A stretch of DNA of 64,000 nucleotides from an uncultured Planctomycetaceae bacterium (GCA_943787265.1 CALSLT010000017.1:1-64000), one strand, 5' to 3'. Numbered from the stretch's first letter, positions 16,345 through 25,360 are shown. The notes: generated from the sequence alone by a model not told the origin. Numbers and translations are program-made.

Positions 16345-16824
16345 ATGGCTTTTGATCCGGCAGAACAGCGACGCATTTTTGGTTCTTTTGCCACAGGCGT
16401 CACCGTTGTCACGACAAACAGCGAACCACCGACCGGCCTGACTGCCAACGCGGTCACATCGCTTTCGCTCGACCCGCCGCTGGTGCTTGTTGCCATCGAC
16501 AAAAAAGCTGGCTCGCATCAGGCCATCAAGGATGCCGGATGCTTTGCCATGAGTATTCTGACGTCAAAGCAGCAATCCGTTTCGAACAAATTCGCGACTC
16601 CCGGCCCGAAAGATTTCTCGGATCTCGACATCAAGACCGCTGAAACGGGCGCGCCGATCATTGCCGACAGTCTTGGCTGGGTGGACTGCAAACTGTCCGA
16701 GATCCTGCCGGGTGGCGACCACGATATTTTCATTGGCGAAATCGTCGCGGGCGAGCTGAACTCTGGCGATCCGCTACTTTACTTTGCCGGCAAGTACCGA
16801 GACGTCGCGCCGCTCGAAGAATAA
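16345..16824 (+). CDS. Flavin reductase family protein (FMN-binding split barrel)
   Basis: A 159-residue protein matching the flavin reductase-like family: FGSFATGVTVVTT near the N-terminus, GLTANAVTSLSLDPPLVLVAIDK (the flavin-binding strand set), CFAMSILTSKQQSVSNKFA, and the C-terminal GDPLLYFAGKYRDV. Members reduce free FMN or FAD with NAD(P)H for partner oxygenases, or bind flavin tightly. No partner monooxygenase is adjacent. It begins 3 bp after the kinase stop, so translation is probably coupled, an unusual pairing that may mean the kinase controls or senses redox state; that is a guess. Confidence 0.9.
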   Translation: MAFDPAEQRRIFGSFATGVTVVTTNSEPPTGLTANAVTSLSLDPPLVLVAIDKKAGSHQAIKDAGCFAMSILTSKQQSVSNKFATPGPKDFSDLDIKTAETGAPIIADSLGWVDCKLSEILPGGDHDIFIGEIVAGELNSGDPLLYFAGKYRDVAPLEE

Positions 16825-16894
16825 GAGTCTCCACTTTGCTCACGGAGTGGCACGAACAATCTGAGCCACCCGAGTTCGCAGCAAGTTGCCGACT

Positions 16895-18280
16895 TCACTT
16901 CAGTAAGTGCAGATTCGTGATTGTGATGCCGCTGAGCATCGCGCCGATGATGCCAAGAAATCCTTGGTCGGTTCCGCAGAGATACAGATTGTCGAGGTGC
17001 GTTCGGCCGTCGCGGATCTTGTTGGGAGCACCGTAGACAGCTCCGTTCGCGTGGCCGGTGAACTTCGTAATCGTACGAGGCGTGAAGACGTCGGTATCGA
17101 CGACGTGCGAACGGAAGTCCGGCATGAAGCGGAGAGCAGACTCGACGATCTTTCCACACCACTCTTCTTTCTGCGGGTAGTAGACTTCGTCGGGAAGGTC
17201 CATCCAGTCTGAAGGGCTTGCGAGAGCTGTGATGCGGATTCGGCCTTCGTCGAGTTGATCGTCGCCGTACTGAAAGTTGTTCGGCGAGCAGATGATCCCG
17301 CTGCTGACGTCGCACGGTTCTTTCGGCGGCTCGTAGCTGAAGACGTCTGAGTCGTTGTAAAAGACGATCGTCTGATCGTGTCCCAGGTCCTGCGGCTGGC
17401 AATCGAGCGAGAAGATTGTCTCGGCGTACGAGATTTCTCCCGGTGGGTTTTTCTCTTCGAAATCTGCAGGAACGTTGCCGCACATCCGCAACGTTTCTGC
17501 AGAGCCGGCTGAAGAGAGTACGTTCTTCGCTTCAATGATCTCGCCAGATTCCAGCTCAACTCCAGTTGTCTTGCCGTTTTCGGTCAGGATTTGCTTCACA
17601 CCGCAACGCAGTTTCAGTTCGCCACCCTGCCGACGGAAGTGGTTCGCAAGATTCTTCAGGATCAGCCGTACGCCTCGCAGAGGCCTGCCGAATCCCTGGT
17701 AAAACAACGCCTTGAACATGATCACGAACTGGCTGAAATCCATGTCGCCGACCGTCGCGCTGCCGTAAAACATCAGCGGGCAGAACAACATGTCGATCAG
17801 CACGGGATCGGAAATCGTTTCGCCGAGCACCTGTCGAGCCGACGCCGTTTCGCCACTTAAGTGCAACTCGTCGTGCTCGTCGATCAGGTTGAGCAGATTC
17901 TGAAAGTTGTCTTTCTGAGCGGGGAAAAGCTCGTTGACTTGCTGCCGGAAAAATTCGAAGTCGTTGGTAAATTTCAGCGTTCGACCAGGAAACGCAATGC
18001 TGGATTCGATCTGCGGACACAGACCGAAATCGTCCCACCGCAGACGCAGTTGACGCAGTAGCTTGCTGAGCGGTCCAGTCTTTGTGCCGGGCTCTGCGTA
18101 GTTGGTGACAGCGTGCAGGCCGACGTCGTGGTCGCGTTTTCGCAACCGGTAAAAAGAGTTGAGCCCACCAATCGTGTAATGCTTCTCGACGATGCAGACT
18201 TTTTTATCGAAATATGCCAGTCTGATTCCGGCAGCCAATCCTGAAAGGCCCGCGCCGATGATAACCGTATCGTAACTCAC
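16895..18280 (-). CDS. FAD-dependent phytoene desaturase/isomerase-like oxidoreductase
   Basis: A 461-residue protein with an N-terminal dinucleotide-binding motif, VIIGAGLSGLAAGIRLA (residues 6-22), then VEKHYTIGGLNSFYR, and the C-terminal FAD-binding segment around YLCGTDQGFLGIIGAMLSG. The order matches the carotenoid desaturase/isomerase (CrtI/CrtISO) and retinol-saturase superfamily. No phytoene synthase or other carotenoid gene is nearby, so the substrate is open. Start is GTG at 18280, overlapping the stop of the Crp/Fnr gene by 4 bp (GTGA), which implies translational coupling. The upstream regulator probably belongs to the same transcript and may control it. Confidence 0.85.
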   Translation of the reverse strand: MSYDTVIIGAGLSGLAAGIRLAYFDKKVCIVEKHYTIGGLNSFYRLRKRDHDVGLHAVTNYAEPGTKTGPLSKLLRQLRLRWDDFGLCPQIESSIAFPGRTLKFTNDFEFFRQQVNELFPAQKDNFQNLLNLIDEHDELHLSGETASARQVLGETISDPVLIDMLFCPLMFYGSATVGDMDFSQFVIMFKALFYQGFGRPLRGVRLILKNLANHFRRQGGELKLRCGVKQILTENGKTTGVELESGEIIEAKNVLSSAGSAETLRMCGNVPADFEEKNPPGEISYAETIFSLDCQPQDLGHDQTIVFYNDSDVFSYEPPKEPCDVSSGIICSPNNFQYGDDQLDEGRIRITALASPSDWMDLPDEVYYPQKEEWCGKIVESALRFMPDFRSHVVDTDVFTPRTITKFTGHANGAVYGAPNKIRDGRTHLDNLYLCGTDQGFLGIIGAMLSGITITNLHLLK

Positions 18281-19065
18281 TCGGGGATCCGTCGTTTTGC
18301 AAAGGGTGGCTGTTGATGAGTCGCCGACTGCTGTGCTCGTTGAGCCGAGTTTTCAATCAGGCGTTCGACTTCCGGGGTGACTTCGTCGAGCACGTTTGCC
18401 AGTTGCTCAAGGTTTGTCAGGATGATTTGTCGTCGTTTCACGATCAAACTGCGAGCGTACGCCAACTCGCCCAGCAACACGGTCACTGTTTCACGAGTGC
18501 TGCCGATCATGCTGGCCATGTCCTGGTGAGAAAGGCGAATCCCCAGGTGAATGCCTTCAGGGCACGGCTGCCCGTACTTTTCGGCAAGTTCCAGCAGCAG
18601 ATAAACCAGTCGGTCGCGGTTTGATCGAAACAGCAACGCCTTCAATCGTCGCTCGATTCGCTGCCTCCGCAGGCCCATCAGCCGAGTGACCTGCAGCACG
18701 ATCTCTGGACGATCGCTCATTAACTGCTGCATCTCGTCGCCCGGGATGCGAACGATCGTCGACTTGTCCATTGCCTCGGCGAATTCTTCTCGCTGAGCCT
18801 GGCCGAAGAGTGACAACTCGCCAAAGATTTCGCCCGGATCGATGAACGCCAGAACGGTTTCTTTGCCTTCCGCCGTAACGTGGTACAGGCGGATTCTCCC
18901 AGACGTCAGCAGGAAAACAGAATGACCGGGATCGTTGGGCAGGTAGACGATTCCCTTGCGAGGAAACACCTGCATGCGTGAGCGTGATTCAACTCTGGCA
19001 ATCTCTTCGGCAGAAAGCTGCTCAAAGAGATTCGCTTGTTTGAGATACCAGAGTTTCTCGTCCAT
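18277..19065 (-). CDS. Crp/Fnr-family transcriptional regulator
   Basis: A 262-residue regulator. Residues 15-120 form the cyclic-nucleotide-binding-like beta barrel (GHSVFLLTSGRIRLYHV, LAFIDPGEIFGELSLFG). The long dimer helix is at about 125-150, and a Crp-type winged helix with recognition segment LSHQDMASMIGSTRETVTVLLGEL lies at about 178-201. No N-terminal cysteine cluster typical of Fnr is present, so it is unlikely to bind an iron-sulfur cluster; the effector is unknown. A C-terminal tail (residues 225-262) is extra and charged. The FAD oxidoreductase gene overlaps its stop by 4 bp, which makes that enzyme the likeliest co-regulated partner. Confidence 0.92.
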   Translation of the reverse strand: MDEKLWYLKQANLFEQLSAEEIARVESRSRMQVFPRKGIVYLPNDPGHSVFLLTSGRIRLYHVTAEGKETVLAFIDPGEIFGELSLFGQAQREEFAEAMDKSTIVRIPGDEMQQLMSDRPEIVLQVTRLMGLRRQRIERRLKALLFRSNRDRLVYLLLELAEKYGQPCPEGIHLGIRLSHQDMASMIGSTRETVTVLLGELAYARSLIVKRRQIILTNLEQLANVLDEVTPEVERLIENSAQRAQQSATHQQPPFAKRRIPE

Positions 19066-19448
19066 GGCCCCTGTCGATTCTCGTCAGGCAATTAAATCGC
19101 GATATAGATGTTCAACGCCCGAACGATTGTCTGTCAGGATTTTGAATCAGATTATTTCAGGCGACAACCCTGAGAATTCCGACCAGCACAAGCGGCTGAG
19201 GATAGTTAAGACCCGTTTTCTCAACAACCACCGGAGCCAACAGCGAGACTACGGCAAACCCACCTAAAACGTTGGGGACGCCGTCGTCCGAGTGTTGTAA
19301 TCCAAGCTTTATTCGTCTTCTGGACCTCGATTCGAACTCCTGACGAGGTGACTGTAAGCTTCCTTACAAAGAATACGGCGAACTGTGCAGAAAACTGTGA
19401 GATACCCGACCAGGGTTGTGAGTCGCACCGATTCAGGAAACACGAAAC
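19066..19448. other. Intergenic region between divergent crp-like and nitrilase genes
   Basis: About 380 bp that should hold both promoters. No gene is supported. A small perfect hairpin, TGTAAG-CTTC-CTTACA at 19353-19368, lies 80 bp before the nitrilase start and could be an operator. No clear Crp/Fnr half-site pair (TGTGA or TTGAT type) was found. Confidence 0.4.
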
Positions 19449-20315
19449 ATGAAGATCGCAGCAGTCCAGATGGACGTCACCCTTGGCGAAGTCGACCGAA
19501 ATCTGCAGGCCATCGAAGATCGATTCCGAGAGGCTGTTGGCAACGGAGCCAAACTTGTCGTTTTCCCCGAGTGTGCGGTTACTGGATACTGCTTCGAGAA
19601 TCTCGAAGAAGCTCTGCCGTTTGCCCAGTCGATTCCAGGCTCGGCGACCGAACGACTGGCAGGTCTCTGTGCTGAGCTGGACGCCTTTGCTGTCTTCGGG
19701 ATGCTGGAGCAGGACGGCGATCGAGTCTTCAACGCCGCGGTCCTGACCGGGCCGAGCGGGGTCATCGGCAGCTACCGCAAGACTCATCTACCGTTCCTGG
19801 GGATCGATCAGCACGTCAATTACGGAGATCAGCCGTTCGAAGTTCACCAGGCGGGTGACGTCAATGTCGGCATGAATATCTGCTACGACTCGGCGTTCCC
19901 CGAAGCGTCACGATGCCTGACGCTGCTGGGCGCCGACCTGATTGCTCTTCCGACAAACTGGCCGCCGGGTGCGGAGTGCGTCGCCGGCCACGTTCTCAAC
20001 ACACGAGCGATGGAAAACGCCGTCTACTTTGCGGCTGCCAATCGAGTCGGCGAAGAACGAGGGTTCCGCTTCATCGGGCTCAGCAGAATCTGCGCTCCGA
20101 ATGGTTCAACGCTTGCTTCGTCAGACGATGATTCGGAAACGATTTTGTACGCCGACATCGACACTGAGATTTCTCGCAACAAACGTGTCGTCAGAGAAGT
20201 TGGCAGACACGCTATCGATCGAATGGCCGATCGCCGACCGGATCTCTACGGGGCGCTGACTGAGCAACATTCACTTGAACGCCCCGGCGGCCGCTCAATG
20301 CCACCAGAGTTGTGA
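19449..20315 (+). CDS. Carbon-nitrogen hydrolase (nitrilase superfamily amidase)
   Basis: A 288-residue nitrilase-superfamily enzyme with the Glu-Lys-Cys triad at E41 (VVFPECAVTGY), K111 (GSYRKTHLPFLG) and C145 (GMNICYDSAFPE). Family members cleave amides or nitriles to acid and ammonia. The short length and lack of a fused synthetase or membrane domain exclude NadE and Lnt; it looks like an omega-amidase or N-carbamoyl-type amidohydrolase, but the substrate is not readable from sequence. AGGAAA lies upstream of the ATG. The stop codon falls inside a palindromic repeat element that begins at 20312. Confidence 0.9.
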   Translation: MKIAAVQMDVTLGEVDRNLQAIEDRFREAVGNGAKLVVFPECAVTGYCFENLEEALPFAQSIPGSATERLAGLCAELDAFAVFGMLEQDGDRVFNAAVLTGPSGVIGSYRKTHLPFLGIDQHVNYGDQPFEVHQAGDVNVGMNICYDSAFPEASRCLTLLGADLIALPTNWPPGAECVAGHVLNTRAMENAVYFAAANRVGEERGFRFIGLSRICAPNGSTLASSDDDSETILYADIDTEISRNKRVVREVGRHAIDRMADRRPDLYGALTEQHSLERPGGRSMPPEL

Positions 20316-20377
20316 GCCGTGACGCGTAAGCGGCCGGGCTCGACTCGCTGCCCGAGGCCTTACGGCCAGCGGCTCAC
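20312..20377. repeat. REP-like palindromic repeat, family B, copy 1
   Basis: Outer arms GTGAGCCG (20312-20319) and CGGCTCAC (20370-20377) match perfectly, enclosing imperfect inner arms (GCGTAAGCGGCC / GGCCTTACGG) and a GGGC/GCCC inner stem around a 10-base loop. Read on the minus strand it closely matches the element at 63175-63239 (both carry GAGCCGC...CCGTAAGG). It includes the stop codon of the nitrilase gene and may act as a transcript end. Confidence 0.8.
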
Positions 20378-20446
20378 TCATAAAGATCGACAACTCTGGG
20401 GCCATTGGGTGGCCGCTGGGGCTTCCCGTTCGCAAGGATGGTCACT

Positions 20447-21778
20447 TCAGCCTTCGCGGCGAAGAGGCTCAATGGCTTCGAGTGACGGGCTTTCGATTGG
20501 CTGGGCAGGCATCGGACGGCGGTCGACTGGAGCGTTTAACTCAGTGTCCTTGTGGATGTCCGTCTCCACCGCCGAAGGGGCCGTGGGCGTTGGTGCTCGG
20601 TCTTCCGAATTCGTCTGGTTGGCTTGTGCCGCGATTTGTCTCGCTCGTTCGGCCAGAAGTTTTTCACGCTGCTTGGCGATTGTGTAGCGACGATCGAGAA
20701 CCTTCTGAAAATCAAAGCGAATGTTCGAAGGCTTGGCGTACTTGACCAGCTTTGAGCACATGATCTTCGCGGTCGGAAATCGGTCGTCCGGATTCTTTGC
20801 CAGCATCCGATTGACGATCGCTTCGACCTCCGCTGGCACTTCGGGCTGAAGGTTGCGAATTCTTTCAGGTGTTCGGTTCTTCTGAGCCTCGATTTTCTCC
20901 GCACGCGATTTGCAATCTGGAAACATGATCTGGCCAGTGAGCATGTAGTAGAGGGTTGCTCCCAGCGAATAAATGTCTGCGCGATGATCGATCGTAAAGC
21001 TGTCGCTGGCCTGTTCGGGAGCGATGTAGTCAGCCGTGCCGAGGCAGTCCTGCCCGAAGATCATTGCCAGCGAAAATTCATCGCTTTGATCCGAGTTCGA
21101 AACCTGCGACAGACCGAAGTCCAGAACTCTGGCGGTGCCAGCAGTATCGACAAGGATGTTCGAAGGTTTGATGTCTCGATGAATCAGACCTTTTCGATGA
21201 GCATGATGCAGTCCCGCGCCGGCGTAGTAAGCGATGTGGCAAGCCAGCTTCCACTTAATCGGTCCGCCCAGCATGGCGACAAACTCGTCGACGCCAATCC
21301 CCTCGACCTGATCCATCACCATGTAGTGGATGTCGCCGAACAGCCCCTGCGTATGCCCCATCAGTTGAGTTCGGACGACGGCTTCGTGATTAACCATCAA
21401 GCCAGCGCGAGCTTCAAGTTTGAATCTCGTCAGCAATCCGGGATCCTGATCGTTCTTCTCGGTCAGCATCTTGATCGCGACTTTCTCTTTCGTTTCGAGA
21501 TTCGTCGCGCTGTAGACCCAGCCCATGCCGCCGGAGCCAAGGATGTCGTCGATGCGAAAGTGATCGATGAAGAATCCGCGATGCTGACCTTCCAGCAGCC
21601 GGCTGGCCTGCAATCGAGTGAGGATGCCACCACGGACGAACGATTTGGCTGTCGGGATCGCCCCGTCGTCGCTGCACACGTCAAGCTTCTCAACGGCAGC
21701 GTCGACTTCCTCGGCAGTGAGGAGACGGCTCTTCCGGAGGCTCTCAATGAATTGTGATGCAGACTGAGCGACGGCCAA
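20447..21778 (-). CDS. Ser/Thr protein kinase with planctomycete N-terminal helper domain
   Basis: About 443 residues from the TTG at 21778, which has GGAGG seven bases upstream; GTG at 21784 or ATG at 21835 are possible longer starts. Residues 5-65 repeat the small domain of the kinase at 14920 (SLRKSRLLTAEEV ... GGILTRLQASRLLEG). The kinase core is intact: glycine loop LGSGGMGWVYSA, Lys103, HRDIKPSN with Asp202, DFG at 220-222, and APEQ. A basic segment follows (VLDRRYTIAKQREKLLAERARQ), then a Pro/Thr-rich tail. No transmembrane segment is seen, so it is probably cytoplasmic. Substrate unknown; no phosphatase or FHA gene adjoins it. Confidence 0.9.
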   Translation of the reverse strand: MAVAQSASQFIESLRKSRLLTAEEVDAAVEKLDVCSDDGAIPTAKSFVRGGILTRLQASRLLEGQHRGFFIDHFRIDDILGSGGMGWVYSATNLETKEKVAIKMLTEKNDQDPGLLTRFKLEARAGLMVNHEAVVRTQLMGHTQGLFGDIHYMVMDQVEGIGVDEFVAMLGGPIKWKLACHIAYYAGAGLHHAHRKGLIHRDIKPSNILVDTAGTARVLDFGLSQVSNSDQSDEFSLAMIFGQDCLGTADYIAPEQASDSFTIDHRADIYSLGATLYYMLTGQIMFPDCKSRAEKIEAQKNRTPERIRNLQPEVPAEVEAIVNRMLAKNPDDRFPTAKIMCSKLVKYAKPSNIRFDFQKVLDRRYTIAKQREKLLAERARQIAAQANQTNSEDRAPTPTAPSAVETDIHKDTELNAPVDRRPMPAQPIESPSLEAIEPLRREG

Positions 21779-22148
21779 AGTCACTCCTCCGAATCCGGGT
21801 GTGCAGGGACGGCAGTTTCGCACACGGAAAATCACAGTTTCCGATCCGCAAGTCTAACACCGGATTGGCGTTTAAGTCACTCCTGACTCCAGACCGGGCG
21901 ATATTTACCGATCCGATGCCGCGAACACGCCACCACTCCAATGAAACCCCTCCGCGACACTCCGTCCTGATCGACAAACCGGAACAACCGAGTCCGGGCC
22001 ATGTTGCATCGCGGCAACATTGCTTGCAGGAAACCACATCTCCGAGCCGACCACCGATCCGGTCGTGCGGCTTTGGCTCGCAAATCGTGTTTGGAACCTG
22101 GAGCCGCCCGGACCAATGCCATGCCCGTCTTTTGGTACTGTCGGGTTA
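21779..22148. other. Gene-free stretch upstream of kinase
   Basis: About 370 bp between two minus-strand genes. A plus-strand frame of 132 codons (21754-22152) runs through it but has no recognisable motif and mostly basic/Ser/Pro content, so it is not called. The kinase promoter should be here. No strong hairpin or repeat was noticed. Confidence 0.4.
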
Positions 22149-22970
22149 CTAACTCATTGTTTCGCGATTGTCGTCGCCGTAAATCGCTTCCCGCTGTGAC
22201 TCCAGGAAGAACCGCCGAGTCAGCATGATGCGCGGAACCGGCGTCGCGTTCGGGGCCGGCGTGTGCAGCACTCGAAGATCGACGAAGTAAACGTCGCCAG
22301 GCTCACCGTGCATTTCGACGACCTGCAGCTCGACGTCGCCGCAGTGTCCAACCTCGTCGATGAATCGCTGACGATTGGGCGTATCGGCTGACATCAGATC
22401 ACGAAAGTACGGCTCGTCTTTCAGTCGACGTTTGACATTCTTCGAGCTGATTCGCTCGTTGCCGTTCAGTAATCGATGCGACCCGGCAACGACCAGAGTG
22501 CCTCCGCCTGTCGGAGCCACCGTTTCGAGGAACGTGAAAATCTGGACGCCGGGAATTCCGCAGTCCGGCAGCCGAGGGACGTCCAGATGCCAGACATTGT
22601 GTGGCACCTCCCACGAGTCTGCATTCGGCAGAGTAAACAAAGGCTGCGGCACAGCCATCCCGCAAAACGTCGGACGATCATCCAGCAGCCTGGCGACAAC
22701 GTTTGGAATCTCGCCCACGACGAGTTCATCGAACTCCGGAGCCCCTTTCAGCTTCCGACCAAACTTCGCCCCTTCATTGATCGGAGCTTGCCGAAGATGG
22801 TCAACCAGCCAGCCGCCATCCTCCCAGATTCCCGCCGGTGACATCCGATCCCGAGCGGCATTAACCGCAGCTTCAACCTTCTCCGGCGGAATTAGCCCCT
22901 CCAGCCGAATCACACCCCGATCCCGGAACGCCGCAAGCTGACCTTCGTATTCACGATCGAAACTATTCAC
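22149..22970 (-). CDS. Phytanoyl-CoA dioxygenase (PhyH) family protein
   Basis: A 273-residue Fe(II)/2-oxoglutarate oxygenase. The metal facial triad is H128-x-D130 (VWHLDVPR) and H236 (LRVLHTPAPN), with R252 (MLTRRFF) placed to bind 2-oxoglutarate. The order and spacing fit the PhyH family, which hydroxylates lipids, halogenates, or modifies secondary metabolites; no substrate can be inferred. The start is GTG at 22970 (VNSFDREYEGQLAAFRDRG), with no better ATG nearby. It is a stand-alone minus-strand gene between the kinase and the SMI1/KNR4 lipoprotein. Confidence 0.88.
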   Translation of the reverse strand: MNSFDREYEGQLAAFRDRGVIRLEGLIPPEKVEAAVNAARDRMSPAGIWEDGGWLVDHLRQAPINEGAKFGRKLKGAPEFDELVVGEIPNVVARLLDDRPTFCGMAVPQPLFTLPNADSWEVPHNVWHLDVPRLPDCGIPGVQIFTFLETVAPTGGGTLVVAGSHRLLNGNERISSKNVKRRLKDEPYFRDLMSADTPNRQRFIDEVGHCGDVELQVVEMHGEPGDVYFVDLRVLHTPAPNATPVPRIMLTRRFFLESQREAIYGDDNRETMS

Positions 22971-23035
22971 CGACGGTGCTCATGAGTCTTCAAGCAGAGA
23001 GTTTACGACCAGTCGTCAAGTTTTAAACGTTTAGG

Positions 23036-23812
23036 CTACTGCCTTAAGTGTTTCCATCGTGGTGAAAACGACCAGTTAACAACGTCAATATCGGGATCAC
23101 AGCCGAGAAACTGATCACCGTTCTCAAGTGCTTCTTTGTTCAAGAAATATCGGCCAGCTTCCAGATCATTTGCAAAGTTCGAAATAAGCTCCGCAACGCT
23201 CGTGCCAAGCAGGATCACTGTGTCATCCGCGTGATCAGTGAAGATCACTTGTCCTTTCATTCCCGTCGACTCGGGAAGCATATCAACACGGATTAATGTT
23301 TCGCCGGAGTTGGCGATTGCTATCCAGTTTGGATTGTGCATGTCGTCGGTACGAATCCCAGCATCTGAGGCACGACGAACTGGCAGCCAACTATCGACCG
23401 GAGCTGAATTCTCCTTGTGGTCCGCAATAGATTCTTCCAATGTCAAAAACTGCATCCCGAAAAACAGACTTCCAAAATTCGCATCCGAATTCATTCCATT
23501 GTGTCCACGATAAAGCTCGTGCCACTCAGGCGGCATTTGCATTCCAAGGGACTCTTCAGCATCGCGCAATTCGGTTTCTGTCGCTGGTGGATTCAAGTTA
23601 TCGACGATCTTTGGCGCATTTGCAGATAACCAATCGTCAATCTGTCGCCATGACTCGGTGACGGAATTCATGTCTGGCTCCATTTCAGTAGCTACTTCTG
23701 ATTCGTTCTTCGGAGTCACTTCCGTTTCGCTCTTCTTCGATGAGCAACCAGTGACGCAAGCCACGGCTGCAGCGAGCAACGCACGCCGCCGGCTTATTTG
23801 CGATTGAAACAT
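23036..23812 (-). CDS. SMI1/KNR4-domain lipoprotein
   Basis: A 258-residue protein. The N-terminus (SRRRALLAAAVACVTGCSS) combines an Arg-Arg-Arg Tat-like start with a lipobox ending at Cys23, predicting export and lipid anchoring. An acidic linker (residues 26-50) leads to an SMI1/KNR4 domain (residues 55-225): LNPPATETELRDAEESLGMQMPPEWHELYRGHNG, then NWIAIANSGETLIRVDM. SMI1/KNR4 proteins often serve as immunity proteins against contact-dependent toxins, but most act in the cytoplasm, so a lipoprotein version is less usual. No toxin gene is adjacent. Function is therefore unassigned. Confidence 0.85.
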   Translation of the reverse strand: MFQSQISRRRALLAAAVACVTGCSSKKSETEVTPKNESEVATEMEPDMNSVTESWRQIDDWLSANAPKIVDNLNPPATETELRDAEESLGMQMPPEWHELYRGHNGMNSDANFGSLFFGMQFLTLEESIADHKENSAPVDSWLPVRRASDAGIRTDDMHNPNWIAIANSGETLIRVDMLPESTGMKGQVIFTDHADDTVILLGTSVAELISNFANDLEAGRYFLNKEALENGDQFLGCDPDIDVVNWSFSPRWKHLRQ

Positions 23813-23998
23813 TGGGTCTCACGTTTTTGAAGTTCTGGCATCATTTATATTACTCCCGAATTAGACAAAGAACGGGCATCTGGTTTATCCGGGCCTGTCC
23901 GCTAGAAGTCAACCTGCCTAAATTCTTAACGGGGAAATCTACCACCTGAATGGCTAGAATAATTGCCAGTCTGCTATCAGGTTGAAGGATGCTGAGTC

Positions 23999-25339
23999 AT
24001 GAGTTTTTCTCGTCGTGAATTTATTCGGGTAGGGTCGCTGGCTATCGGAGGGGTGTCGCTGGGCGACTTCTTTCGGATTCGGTCGGCTCAGGCGGAGCAG
24101 AAGTGGTATGAGTCGAAAGAGAACACCGCGAAGAGTGTGATTCAGATTGTTTGCGGGGGAGGCATTGCCGCTCAGGAAGCGTGGAATCCGAAGCCGGAGT
24201 CACCGCTGGAATACCGCGGGCCGTTTGGTGTTGCGAAGACTCCGATTCCGGGCAGAGTGCTCAGCGGGACGATGCCGGCTTGTGCGAAAATCGCCGATAA
24301 GATGAGCATCGTGCGGTCGGTCATCGGCAGCGTGCCGGACCACGGCATCGCCACTTACCACATGTTGACCGGGCACAAAGCCAGCACGGCGATCAAGCAT
24401 CCCAGCGTTGGCTCGGTGGTGAATCACGAGTTCGGTTCGCGTGGCGGGCTGCCGGGCTACGTCGGAATTCCTCACGCCGAACATCAGGGCGCGGGGACGG
24501 GGTATCTCAGCCCGAAGTACGGAGCATTCTCAGTCGGCGGCGACCCGGCCAGCGGAAACAATTTTCAGGTTCGCGATCTTCGGCTGCCGGCCGGCGTCGA
24601 GTCTCCCGACTTCAACACGCGACGCAGCCTGCGAGACATCGTCAATAACGAATTCGCCAGGCTCGAAGTTGACCCCGCCCCGCTGGAAACAATGGATTCG
24701 TTTTACCAGCAGGCCTACTCGATGATCAGCTCACCCGCCGTCCGCGACGCGTTTGATCTGAGCAAGGAACCGGAGGCGTTGAAGAAGGCCTATGGCTTCG
24801 GGCGGTTCCTCGAGAACGGACATTACGGACAACCATACGGAGCTCAGGCTGGCATGCGGATGATGCTGGCTCGGCGGCTAGTGGAAGCCGGGGCGAGATT
24901 CGTCACGCTGAACTTCGGAGCCTGGGACACTCACACGCAGATTCGCGAAACCTACGAAAAGCAGATGCCGGCTCTCGACAACGCCATCGCAACGCTAATC
25001 ACCGATCTCGATGATCGAGGCCTGCTCGACAGCACGCTCGTCTGGGTGGCCAGCGAGTTTGGTCGCACGCCGAAGATCAATCCGTCCGCCGGTCGAGATC
25101 ACTGGTCACGGGTTTTCTCGATCGCTCTCGCCGGAGGCGGTCTGAAGCGAGGCATGTTCTACGGCGACTCGGACACCACTTCGTCGGAACCTTCCAAAGA
25201 CCCCGTGCCGCTCGCCAATCTGCACGCGACGCTGTACGACCTGATCGGCATCAACTCGGACAAAGAACTAATGGCTCCCGGAGACCGCCCGATCGAAATC
25301 GTAAACGAAGGCAAGGTCATCAAAGACCTGATTGCCTGA
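23999..25339 (+). CDS. DUF1501 family exported protein (Tat)
   Basis: A 446-residue DUF1501 protein with a good twin-arginine leader: SRREFIRVGSLAIGGVSLGDFFRIRSAQA at residues 4-32. The family core includes VIQIVCGGGIAAQEAWNPKP (a variant of the usual GGPSHxDxWDxKP), WDTHTQIRETYEKQMPALD and ASEFGRTPKI. GAAGGA stands upstream of the ATG. The next gene is a sulfatase after 136 bp that contain a palindromic repeat. It appears to be the first gene of a long plus-strand unit ending with a DUF1549/DUF1553 protein at 34493. Confidence 0.9.
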   Translation: MSFSRREFIRVGSLAIGGVSLGDFFRIRSAQAEQKWYESKENTAKSVIQIVCGGGIAAQEAWNPKPESPLEYRGPFGVAKTPIPGRVLSGTMPACAKIADKMSIVRSVIGSVPDHGIATYHMLTGHKASTAIKHPSVGSVVNHEFGSRGGLPGYVGIPHAEHQGAGTGYLSPKYGAFSVGGDPASGNNFQVRDLRLPAGVESPDFNTRRSLRDIVNNEFARLEVDPAPLETMDSFYQQAYSMISSPAVRDAFDLSKEPEALKKAYGFGRFLENGHYGQPYGAQAGMRMMLARRLVEAGARFVTLNFGAWDTHTQIRETYEKQMPALDNAIATLITDLDDRGLLDSTLVWVASEFGRTPKINPSAGRDHWSRVFSIALAGGGLKRGMFYGDSDTTSSEPSKDPVPLANLHATLYDLIGINSDKELMAPGDRPIEIVNEGKVIKDLIA

Positions 25340-25360
25340 TTCGGACAGATCGAAAGAGTT

